In this document: positions 25,911-33,932 of the stretch, piece by piece
Position numbering within the stretch: the stretch's first letter is position 1
How the letters are laid out: the number at the start of each line of letters is the position of its first letter
Origin: Chitinophaga pinensis
GTDB taxonomy: Bacteria; Bacteroidota; Bacteroidia; Chitinophagales; Chitinophagaceae
Direction: 5' to 3'
Assembly (NCBI GenBank): GCA_945872815.1
Contig: CAMCAY010000011.1
Location: 1 to 53,600 of the forward strand
DNA length: 53,600 nucleotides
Translations under genes and position numbers: made by a program
Notes under the pieces: generated by a model
Told to the model about the DNA's origin: nothing
Databases searched by the model: none
Seen by the model: only the letters and a program-made list of their open reading frames with translations

Positions 25911-27032
25911 TTAGCTCCTTTTTTGATAATGTAGTACTGCCCAGGTATTGAAAATGATTCCCAACCCCACCATAATCAATAAATGATCGCCTACTTCAGC
26001 TATAGAACTTCCTTTTAGCATAACCATTCTCATTACCCTTATAAAATGACTTAATGGAAATGAGCCTGTCATTACTTTTGCCCACATAGGCATGCTGTCT
26101 ATTGAGGTGTACAAACCACTCATCATATTGAGTATGTTCATAAAGAAGAAACCTAAAGACATCGCCTGTTGCTGACTCTCAGCGTAGGTAGATAAAAGCA
26201 ATCCAAAACCCTGTAAGGAAAAAAGAAAGGCACACATGCCAACAAAAACAGTCAGGTAACTTCCAACAGAGTGAATGTTGTAAAAAAGATAGCTTACAAT
26301 TTGTCCAATAACAAATACCAAAGCCGATAATACAAAGTAGGGAACCATCTTTCCTAAAATAAATGCTTGTTTTTTTACAGGAGTCACATTGATCTGTTCT
26401 ATGGTACCGATTTCTTTTTCTTTTACCATGTTAAAAGAAGTCTGCAACATGCCAATACCTGTAATAAGTGTCACCAGTATTCCGGGAATAATGAATAGGT
26501 AATAATTCATGTATCGATTGTACCAGTTAACAGGTGCAACACTTACAAGGGCAGGTTCATCTACTCCCTGAGATTGTACCCAACGTGTTCTGATATCACT
26601 GTTGAAATCAGTGATGATATTGGCAAGATATCCTCCGCTTAATCCTGCTTTAACTCCCTCAATGGCATTAATTTGAACCGATAATTTCTGGTTGTTTTCC
26701 CTCACAAGATTCTTTTCGAAATTTTTGGGTATTTCCAGAATAAGATCTGTGTGGTCATTTTCCACTTCCTTAAATGCTTCCTGTGAATTTCTGCAGAAAG
26801 CAGTCAATTTAAAATAACCCGAAGAAGTGATTTTGTGAATCATCTTTCGTGAATACTCTGAATGATCATTATCTACAACAGCCAATGAAATATTCTTTAT
26901 CGAATAGTTTGCAGCCATTGGCAATATCAACAGTTGAATTACGGGCATCATAATCAACATACGGACCAAACCTTTGCTTCGCATCATTTGCTTGAACTCC
27001 TTTTCCAGTATGAAATAAAATGATCTGATCAT
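25911..27032 (-). CDS. ABC-2 type transporter permease (YhhJ/YbhR-like)
   Basis: This is a 373-residue permease. An N-terminal membrane segment (LIMMPVIQLLILPMAAN) is followed by a periplasmic domain of about 140 residues and five more hydrophobic segments. KEKEIGTIEQINVTPVKK between them is the typical cytosolic loop of this ABC-2 subfamily, which exports drugs or other hydrophobic compounds with an HlyD-type adaptor and two ATPase domains. None of those partners is present in the window. The gene overlaps by 4 bases the stump of the sister permease upstream (27029-27292). The start codon lies inside that stump, so transcription now depends on whatever replaced the original operon head. It may be an orphan on its way to loss. 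Confidence 0.85.
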   Translation of the reverse strand: MIRSFYFILEKEFKQMMRSKGLVRMLIMMPVIQLLILPMAANYSIKNISLAVVDNDHSEYSRKMIHKITSSGYFKLTAFCRNSQEAFKEVENDHTDLILEIPKNFEKNLVRENNQKLSVQINAIEGVKAGLSGGYLANIITDFNSDIRTRWVQSQGVDEPALVSVAPVNWYNRYMNYYLFIIPGILVTLITGIGMLQTSFNMVKEKEIGTIEQINVTPVKKQAFILGKMVPYFVLSALVFVIGQIVSYLFYNIHSVGSYLTVFVGMCAFLFSLQGFGLLLSTYAESQQQAMSLGFFFMNILNMMSGLYTSIDSMPMWAKVMTGSFPLSHFIRVMRMVMLKGSSIAEVGDHLLIMVGLGIIFNTWAVLHYQKRS

Positions 27033-27292
27033 TGTAAACGGATTTTGAATTTTTTAATGCTCACTCTCAACAGAAAGGCACACATGCCGCTAAGAATCAG
27101 TAATTGTTTCCATATAGATCCAATGCCTAGTCCTTTGAGCATGACATTTTTAATGATGATAAAAAACCACCTGGATGGAACAATATTCGAAAGTAATTTT
27201 AGAGGTAAAGGCATATTTTCTATTGGAAACATGAACCCCGTTAATAATAATGTAGGCAACAACATACCCGTCAACGAAATCTTCAATCCATA
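27029..27292 (-). pseudogene. 3' stump of a second ABC-2 permease
   Basis: The minus-strand frame gives about 85 residues that align with only the last quarter of an ABC-2 permease: LLTGFMFPIENMP, then PSRWFFIIIKNVMLKG, then a last membrane segment. The N-terminal 280 or so residues are missing; an in-frame stop lies immediately upstream near 27290-27292. The intact sister gene overlaps the end by 4 bases (TCAT on the plus strand), the normal spacing of this permease pair. So this is the remnant of an operon truncated by deletion or recombination at about 27290. Confidence 0.8.
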
Positions 27293-27678
27293 CTAAATAA
27301 ATTGGCTCCTGAAAAGGGGATTTTAGACACAGGTAGCGGAGATGGAAGGCATGCAAGTAAGGCAAACAAAGTGAAATTGAATTCAAAAGAAGCTGAAGAA
27401 TAATAAAAAATATGAAGGTAAATCTAATTTGATTTCTATTAAGCAATTATTTTATTGGCATAAAAATATTATGATCAACTCTAAAATTGAATTTCTTATT
27501 ATTAGTGGAAATAAAATAATAAGAAAGAGTATCATTTTAATGCCCTTTATTTTGACATTGTAATTGTGCTTATTATTGTGTACCCCATTTTTGAATAAGC
27601 TTGATACGTTAATCCAATTGCTGACAATATGATTTGCAGCAGAAAACTACGTTCTAGTTGATTTAAAAAAGAAAAACC

Positions 27679-27712
27679 AAAAGTTGAAATAATTAATTCA
27701 TCAACTTTTTTT
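27679..27712 (+). terminator. Plus-strand terminator without an obvious gene
   Basis: AAAAGTTGA and TCAACTTTT form perfect 9-bp arms around a 13-base loop, followed by TTT. No intact plus-strand gene lies upstream, which fits the loss of a gene here. Confidence 0.55.
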
Positions 27713-27750
27713 AACTACATTATCCTAAAAACCATTTTTCAGGACGAGAC

Positions 27751-27796
27751 TTAAAATAGAAATGCCCCTTATTGCTGAGGGGCATTTCTATTTTAA
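27751..27796 (-). terminator. 18-bp-stem terminator of the five-repeat T9SS gene
   Basis: Perfect 18-base arms (TTAAAATAGAAATGCCCC and its complement) flank a 10-base loop, 10 bases after the stop at 27807. Runs of A and T at the arm ends let it work in both directions. Confidence 0.85.
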
Positions 27797-27806
27797 AAAG
27801 TGAATT

Positions 27807-30800
27807 TTACCTTAAGATGGAAATATCAGTTTTGGTAGATATCTTTTTACCATCTACCAGTTCAAATTGAATCACACCATAATAAGTTCCGTCAGGCAGC
27901 GGTTTATTTTTGAACGTTCCATTCCAGTTATTAAAATAATCTTGAGTTTCATATACTTTGCTTCCGTATCTGTTGAATATAGTAACGGTTGCCTTTTTAA
28001 TGCAATCTCTGCTCGTATAAATTTGCCAATAGTCGTTGATTCCGTCTCCGTTTGGAGTGAAGGCATTTTTAACGCTAATACATAAATTTATTACATTAAT
28101 CACCAAATTATCTGAGGCAGTACAACCAATGGTGTCTGTAACTGTTACTTCATACGTTACTTGTCCTGAATTGATTATTGGGCTTATTAATGGATTCAAG
28201 GTACTAACATCGCTTACTCCGTCAGCAGGACTCCATAAAATATTGTCAATTGCACCAGTTGTTATATCAGTTAATGTGAGGTTAGTTTGATAGCTTTGTC
28301 CTGTATAAATATCAACAGGGCCTCCAGCCTCAACATTGAAAGAACTGACAATAATTGTAATGGGAGTACGTGATCCTTCACAATCCCCAATTGACTGACT
28401 TACATAATAATTTGTAGTTCCATTATTATTAGTTGATGGGGTTGGTGCAATAGGAGATGCAATTCCACCTGTTTCAACAGTATACCAGTTTAACGTATTG
28501 CCGGTAGCTGCAGAAGCAGTTAACTGGGAACTATTGGCATCTTTACAATAGTTGATTAAAGAAAAATCCACAATTGGTGCTGAAGGTCTTTGTGTAACGG
28601 TTACAGTAACATCTTTGGTTAGCGGACAACCACCAACTCCTGTGTTAGTTGTCAATACTGTATAGGTTGTAGTAGACGATGGGGTAACATTGATAATTGG
28701 TCCGAGTGTGGTATCTGTATTTCCTGAAACATACCATTTGTAAGGATCAACTCCTCCTGATGCAGTAAGTGAAATACTAGATCCACTGCAAATAACGGGT
28801 GCATCCGGACTTATACTTAAAATGCTTACACCAGAAATTGGAGCAAGAGAGTAATCACATACATCCCCTGCATATCCGTCGAATAATAGATAATAAGAGT
28901 TGCCAGGAATCAGATTTGTAGCAGTTACCGTATAAGGCAACGTGCTTTGCACCATATTATTATATCCTCCATGACAAACAGGAGTTGTTGAATTGCATTC
29001 ACCTTCATAAAACATCATTTGAATACCATCATTGTTTTGACTGGAAGTTACCCATACATTGAATGTAGCTGTGGTTTCATTTGCAATAAATGTAATGTAA
29101 GAATCGTTTTCAATTGAAGCGCCACCCAAACAATCACTGAAAAGATTTTCTAAATCACTCCAGGCATCAGCATTATAAGTATCAGATGTATTACCGCAAT
29201 AGCCGTTAAAATCACATACCCTTGGAGCAACATCGCAAACATCTGCAGCAGGAGTAGATGTATTGCAAGGAGGGGGAGAAGTGATTGTTGTTACACAAAT
29301 ACTGAATTCCCCGTCATTAGAAGATGTTGCTCCCCATACTCTTATCCATATTGTATCTCCGGGAGTTAAATTAAATGCACCGTAATCAGGCATAGCAGTT
29401 CCATTGTCATCACATCCCAACTCTGTTAAAGATCCACAGTTAGTACCAGAATAAACAGCCATCACTCCATTGAACATTGTACCAGATTCAGTTTGAACGT
29501 GTAAACCAAAAACGCCTGGTGGCACTACTACTTTAAACCAAACATCAGCACCCGGTGCATTTCCGCAACTTGGGGTTGACACTCCGGTAGTAGAAGAAGC
29601 ATCAGCACTTGAAGCTAAAGTATAGTTGCATATATCAGTAGGAGTAGGCAATAATGTGGCATTACAAGGATTATCATTTGATGGAGGTGGGGGAGGAATA
29701 GATGCGCTGATTCCAAACGTGCCAAAGTTGCTGGCACCGAAACCCCAAACTCTTATCCATAAAGTACTTCCGGGTGTTTGTCCCGATATAGTTGCAATCG
29801 GCATGGCTGTACCATTGTCATTGCAAAGAATTTCTGTAAGGTTGTCACAAGTACCGGCATAAACAGCCATAGCAGCATTAATCATTACATCAACTTCTGT
29901 TTCAATTTTTACTGAACCACCTGATGGAACCGTAACACTAAACCATACATCTCCACCTGAATAACTTCCGCAACTTGGTGCAGGTACATTTGGACTGGGA
30001 GTGGCGCTTTCATTAGTGAAAATTTGGTATGAAGTAGTTGGCGTTACTGTTAAGTTCGTTGGGGTACAAGGTTCATCATTGGATGGAGGAAAAGGAGGAA
30101 TTGTTGCACAAATATCAAAAGTCCCTGTTCCTGTAAGGGTGGAAGGCCAAACCCTTATCCAAACTGTATCTCCCGGAGAAAGTCCTAATGTATTTAACTG
30201 AGGCATATTTCCTGGACCGGAATTGTCATCACAATCTACCAGTGTTAAAACTCCACAACTTGTTCCTGTATATAATGCCATTACAGCATTGGTCATCGTT
30301 CCAGCTGTGGTCAATAAATTAATACCACCTGTAAATGGAACTACTGACTTAAACCAAATATCGCCCCCATTTACAGCAGTAACGCAGGTTGGATTAGGTA
30401 CTCCAACTGAAAAGGAAGCATTCACCGTAGTTGAGGTAATACTATTACATAATACATCAGGAGTAAGTAGCGTTGCTTTACAAGCGATGTCATTGTCAGG
30501 TAAAGAAGTGGGGATAGAAGCACAAATTCCAAAAGTCCCATTATTATTATTACCATTTTCCCAAACCCTCACCCAAATAGTATCTCCGGGTGTTAATGCG
30601 GAAGCTATAATCTGAGGCATATTACCGGTACCTGTGTTATCATCACAAAGCAATAAATTTAAGTTATCGCATGAACCTGAATAAATGGCCATTCCGCCAT
30701 CTGTCATTACTGCTGCTTCTGTATTGAAATTAATTGCACCTTCTGCGGGAACCAATACTTTAAACCATACATCTCCTCCGGTATATCCTGCACAACCTGG

Positions 30801-31388
30801 TGTAGGTGCGTTATCTGTTCCTGTAGCATTTTCATTTGTAAAATTTTGAAAACTGCATGTATTGGATACCGTTAGCAAGGTTGCATTACATGGATAATCA
30901 TTGGATGGGGGTGGGGGAGGTAAAGCTGCACAAATATCAAAAGTGCCGCTTCCGGTCGAAGCAAAAGCCCATACTCTAATCAAAAGATTAGTACCGGGTG
31001 TTAATCCGGATATAGTTAATTCGGGCATCAAACCAGGACCTGTATTGTCATCACAACCTACCTCTAATAACGAATTACAATTGCCTGTATATGCAGCCAT
31101 TACTGCATCTACCATTGTACCGGCAGTTGTCTTTAAAATGATAGTACCGCCTGCAGGAATAACAGCATTAAACCATACATCTTCATTAACTGTAACTAGA
31201 CAAGGCGCACCGGATACTCCGGAAGTAACAGTGGCATTTACAGTGGTGCCGCTTACAGAAGTACAAGCATTGCTTGCACTTGGCAATGATATAGCATTAC
31301 ATGGATTATCGTTTGCCGGAATTTGAGCAAAGGCCAACGTTGAGTAAATTACTGCAATAGAAAAAAGTAGAAGTTTTAGCTTATTCAT
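27807..31388 (-). CDS. T9SS type B cargo protein with five tandem domains (1193 residues)
   Basis: A signal peptide (MNKLKLLLFSIAVIYSTLAF) is followed by five repeats of about 137 residues (26-712). Each begins with ND.PC.A and contains (D/G)VWF, MAxYxG, CDDN and IRVW. They look like beta-sandwich domains. A non-repeated part comes next, with CDVAPRVCDFNGYCG and an Ig-like stretch (ICSGSSISLTASGG). The C-terminus is the gliding-motility-associated type B sorting domain (NAFTPNGDGINDYW to the end, about 85 residues), which directs export by the type IX secretion system. A cell-surface adhesin or matrix protein is likely; the ligand is unknown. It is a single-gene unit with its own terminator. 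Confidence 0.9.
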   Translation of the reverse strand: MNKLKLLLFSIAVIYSTLAFAQIPANDNPCNAISLPSASNACTSVSGTTVNATVTSGVSGAPCLVTVNEDVWFNAVIPAGGTIILKTTAGTMVDAVMAAYTGNCNSLLEVGCDDNTGPGLMPELTISGLTPGTNLLIRVWAFASTGSGTFDICAALPPPPPSNDYPCNATLLTVSNTCSFQNFTNENATGTDNAPTPGCAGYTGGDVWFKVLVPAEGAINFNTEAAVMTDGGMAIYSGSCDNLNLLLCDDNTGTGNMPQIIASALTPGDTIWVRVWENGNNNNGTFGICASIPTSLPDNDIACKATLLTPDVLCNSITSTTVNASFSVGVPNPTCVTAVNGGDIWFKSVVPFTGGINLLTTAGTMTNAVMALYTGTSCGVLTLVDCDDNSGPGNMPQLNTLGLSPGDTVWIRVWPSTLTGTGTFDICATIPPFPPSNDEPCTPTNLTVTPTTSYQIFTNESATPSPNVPAPSCGSYSGGDVWFSVTVPSGGSVKIETEVDVMINAAMAVYAGTCDNLTEILCNDNGTAMPIATISGQTPGSTLWIRVWGFGASNFGTFGISASIPPPPPSNDNPCNATLLPTPTDICNYTLASSADASSTTGVSTPSCGNAPGADVWFKVVVPPGVFGLHVQTESGTMFNGVMAVYSGTNCGSLTELGCDDNGTAMPDYGAFNLTPGDTIWIRVWGATSSNDGEFSICVTTITSPPPCNTSTPAADVCDVAPRVCDFNGYCGNTSDTYNADAWSDLENLFSDCLGGASIENDSYITFIANETTATFNVWVTSSQNNDGIQMMFYEGECNSTTPVCHGGYNNMVQSTLPYTVTATNLIPGNSYYLLFDGYAGDVCDYSLAPISGVSILSISPDAPVICSGSSISLTASGGVDPYKWYVSGNTDTTLGPIINVTPSSTTTYTVLTTNTGVGGCPLTKDVTVTVTQRPSAPIVDFSLINYCKDANSSQLTASAATGNTLNWYTVETGGIASPIAPTPSTNNNGTTNYYVSQSIGDCEGSRTPITIIVSSFNVEAGGPVDIYTGQSYQTNLTLTDITTGAIDNILWSPADGVSDVSTLNPLISPIINSGQVTYEVTVTDTIGCTASDNLVINVINLCISVKNAFTPNGDGINDYWQIYTSRDCIKKATVTIFNRYGSKVYETQDYFNNWNGTFKNKPLPDGTYYGVIQFELVDGKKISTKTDISILR
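29253..31313 (-). repeat. Five tandem ~137-residue repeats coding region
   Basis: The five units in the 1193-residue protein fall into two alternating kinds. Units 1, 3 and 5 have a T..NA...GV..P.C opening. Units 2 and 4 share FTNE(N/S)AT and Y(T/S)GGDVWF. The alternation suggests duplication of a two-unit block. Confidence 0.8.
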
Positions 31389-32115
31389 TTTACCTGAGTT
31401 TATTTTATTGTTTGGGGTTTGTATTTGTATTGAGGTTAATTGTTAAAATATTTTTTATAGTGACTGAATTAAATTCACAATATGAACGTTGATTCAAGTT
31501 TATTTTAAAGTGATCTTTTAATAGTTGTTGAATAATTTGGCATGTTTTAAATAAAAGAAAATTAAGTACAGAGAAATTCTGGAACAAACTGAAAATCCTG
31601 TTGAGATAAGCAGATTTTTTTTCTGAATAAATTAAGATGATTTGATTGTTTTTCATATCAGAATTTCAACTTTTTATTCCTTAAAAATTTACTTATAGAT
31701 AATGTGCCTAATATGAGATTTAAGGAATCAGCTAAATTATAATAAATAATGAATTTTACAACCTTTTTTTTAAAAAACATTAACTATCACTTAATTACTT
31801 AATCGTAAGAATGATTGGTTATGCAATAGAAATAAAAAATATGTATAAAATAGGAATTCAGGAGTTTTGCATCTTTACTTTTGTATCTTTTGAATAGCTA
31901 GGTAAAATCATGGTTTAGACACTTTCATTTTGAGAAGCCTGCTTCAATTTTTTAATTCTTTTAGTATTCAACACCTTTTTATTTATTATATGATATGATA
32001 TGATATGCATTCTTAGAGTTAATATTTGAAATTACAAATGATCCTTTTAACAAATTTGAATATTTAATTGATGTATTGAATTGGTTTTTCGATTTTATAT
32101 TTAAATTTTAAGATG
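31389..32115. other. 727-base AT-rich intergenic region
   Basis: No convincing gene. A minus-strand frame of 83 codons (31405-31656) is AT-driven and rich in Asn, Ile and Lys, and I reject it. A short tandem repeat of ATATG units occurs near 31986-32006. TTG at 32076-32078 and TATATTTA at 32096-32103 (17-base spacing) could be the promoter of the DUF6629-like pseudogene. Confidence 0.4.
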
Positions 32116-32763
32116 ATGTGTTTTTCTGCAAATGCCTGTTTTGGGTCCTTCATATTGCTTTCAATGATAGGAGTTGCTGCTGTTGCCAAAACAAAATCAT
32201 CTTCTCAAGTTATGTTTGCAAGTATCCCTTTTGTATTTGCCATTCAACAAATGACGTAGGGTTTTATTTGGGTTTATGTAAAAACAGATCACAGTAAGAT
32301 ATTCCTAACTCAACTTATTTATCTCTATCTAACATTCGCTTATATTTTTTGGCCTTCATTTATTCCAATTTCTATTTTATTATTTGAAACTAATTCTTTT
32401 AAACGAAAAGTACTTCGGGTTATTTCATTTTTTGGTATTGTCTTATCTATATTTTATTCATATTGTTTGATTCATTTTCCTGTAAGTTTAAAATTTGAAA
32501 CGTATCATCTAAAATATATTTTGGGATTCCCTATAGGGTATCTTATCATTGGAAATATATTTTATGGTATGACTACCGTGATTCCTCTATTTATTTCTGG
32601 TATTAAAAAAATGAAATGGTTGGGAATATTGATTGTAGTTTCTTATGTCTTCACTTTGATATTTTACCAAGAATACACTATTTCAGTATGGTGTTATTTT
32701 TCTGCTTTGATTAGTGTTGTTATTTATTTTATTATTAATCAAGAGTGTCATACAAAAGAATGA
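32116..32763 (+). pseudogene. DUF6629-like membrane protein interrupted by one TAG codon
   Basis: The frame from ATG 32116 reads MCFSANACFGSFILLSMIGV, then SSQVMFASIPFVFAIQQMT. A TAG follows at 32257-32259 (codon 48), then GFIWVYVKTDHSKIFLTQ, and the frame stays open to TGA at 32761-32763. The opening MCFSA and the QQ..EGF.W pattern recall the DUF6629 family of small multi-helix membrane proteins. The TAG stands exactly where family members have Glu, so GAG to TAG is the likely lesion. The remaining 215 codons look intact, with about seven hydrophobic segments. It is either a recent pseudogene, a sequencing error or, less likely, read-through. The family's function is unknown. ATG 32113 is an alternative start. 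Confidence 0.78.
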
Positions 32764-33175
32764 CGTAAGTTTTTTTAAGAAGCTTTTTGCTGAGTTAACT
32801 TTGTTTAAGTTTAGAGGGAGATGGTTCAATCAGACTGAAAGGAAGTTGAGGTATACTTATGTATAGTTGATTTTTATGCAAAATTGCAAAATGGAAGTTT
32901 GATAGGAATAATTTCTTAACATAAATAGATTGATAGAGATTCAAGGTTAAAAACCGAGACTATATCAGTTGTTTAGAGCAGGGTTTCAACCCTGCTCTTT
33001 TTTATTCATAGAATAATTTTTTTGATGAATAATTAATGCTAAAGATGATTCAATTCATTGTGGAGAATGATGGTAGATTCGAAATTTATTTTTTTCATCT
33101 GATATATTTGATTTGAATTTTTTATGAAGATTCAATTTCTTTCAAAATTATTTTTTAAAATTAAATGTTATTATT
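32764..33175. other. Intergenic region between the pseudogene and the BON gene
   Basis: 412 AT-rich bases. The only clear element is the terminator at 32975-33004, about 210 bases beyond the pseudogene stop. The stretch 32764-32974 has no open frame worth naming, and an untranslated RNA ending at the terminator is possible. I see no clear promoter for the BON gene. Confidence 0.4.
32975..33004 (+). terminator. Strong Rho-independent terminator
   Basis: AGAGCAGGGT-TTCA-ACCCTGCTCT followed by six T: a perfect 10-bp GC-rich stem with a tetraloop, far from the stop of any gene. Confidence 0.9.
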
Positions 33176-33853
33176 ATGATGAAGAACGATCAGCAAATTC
33201 AAATGGATGTTCAAACTCAATTAAAATGGGAGCCCTTTTTAAATGCCTCTGAAATAGGAGTTTCAGTTAAAAACGCTGTTGTTACGCTTTCCGGAATGGT
33301 GGATGCGTATTCAAAAAAAATGGCTGCGGAGAGAGTTGCTAAAAGAATTTATGGTGTAAAGGCTGTAGCAGTTGATATACAGGTTGGTGTTTCTCCATCC
33401 AACAGAAAAACAGATACTGATATTGCAGAGGCTTGCTTAAATGCACTTAAATGGGACACTTCCGTTCCGGATCAAAAATTGACTTTGAAAGTCGAAGACG
33501 GCTTTATTACAATTGAAGGTTTGGTAGACTGGAGTTATCAGAGACTTGCTGCAAAAAATGCAATTGAAAATATAGCCGGAGTTAGAGGTATTATCAATAA
33601 TGTTTCGGTAAATCAAAAACCATCTTCTATTGATGTGAAACAAAAAATAAGAGATTGTTTTGTAAGAACAGCTGGACACGATGCTGACAAGATAAACATT
33701 GAAACAACCGGAGACAAAGTGACGTTAAAAGGAACCGTAAGGTCTTTTGCAGAGAAAGAGGAGGCTGAACATGCAGCTTTGGCGGCTCCTGGAGTAAACA
33801 GGGTAGAAAATAAATTGGAAATCGTATACAGCGATGTTTTTGAAACGGTGTAG
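33176..33853 (+). CDS. Protein with three BON domains (OsmY-like, cytoplasmic)
   Basis: The 225 residues divide into three BON domains of about 70 residues (about 5-75, 80-150, 155-222). Each has the beta-alpha-beta pattern and a central Gly, as in [40 protein letters not shown] and [23 protein letters not shown] domains bind phospholipid or other surfaces, and many, like OsmY, are stress-induced. OsmY is exported, but no signal peptide is visible here, so a cytoplasmic place is likely. ATG 33176 or 33179 could be used. A terminator follows at 33873, so it is transcribed apart from ftsH. Confidence 0.88.
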   Translation: MMKNDQQIQMDVQTQLKWEPFLNASEIGVSVKNAVVTLSGMVDAYSKKMAAERVAKRIYGVKAVAVDIQVGVSPSNRKTDTDIAEACLNALKWDTSVPDQKLTLKVEDGFITIEGLVDWSYQRLAAKNAIENIAGVRGIINNVSVNQKPSSIDVKQKIRDCFVRTAGHDADKINIETTGDKVTLKGTVRSFAEKEEAEHAALAAPGVNRVENKLEIVYSDVFETV

Positions 33854-33872
33854 ATGATTGCTGATTCAATTG

Positions 33873-33904
33873 AAAGCATCTATCCTGTGATAGATGCTTT
33901 TTTG
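33873..33904 (+). terminator. Terminator of the BON-domain gene
   Basis: AAAGCATCTATC-CTGT-GATAGATGCTTT followed by TTTT: a perfect 12-bp stem 20 bases after the stop codon. Confidence 0.93.
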
Positions 33905-33932
33905 TAGTATTTTTTAAATAAAAAAAATTGAG

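Larger units (their letters stand above)
27293..27806. other. Non-coding scar region beside the ABC stump
   Basis: About 510 bases without a convincing gene. From the junction the plus strand keeps an open frame without a start codon (LAPEKGILDTGSGDGRH, ending at TAA near 27403). This may be the 3' tail of another broken gene, but I do not recognise it. The rest is AT-rich and carries a plus-strand terminator hairpin at 27679 and the strong inverted repeat at 27751. Confidence 0.5.

Noticed and set aside
27300-27403. Plus-strand tail LAPEKGILDTGSGDGRH as a small ribosomal protein or other named gene
   Set aside because: There is no start codon and only a vague likeness to S20-type C-termini; too short to name.
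27150-27446. Minus-strand frame of 98 codons over the ABC stump
   Set aside because: It is out of frame with the recognisable permease remnant and shows no permease motifs.
29253-31313. CRISPR-like regularly spaced repeats
   Set aside because: The periodicity comes from protein repeats of about 411 bases with diverged DNA, not from short identical repeats with unique spacers.
31405-31656. Minus-strand frame of 83 codons upstream of the five-repeat T9SS gene
   Set aside because: Composition follows AT richness (Asn, Ile, Lys, Leu), with no recognisable domain, signal or conserved pattern; it covers the likely promoter region of the T9SS gene.
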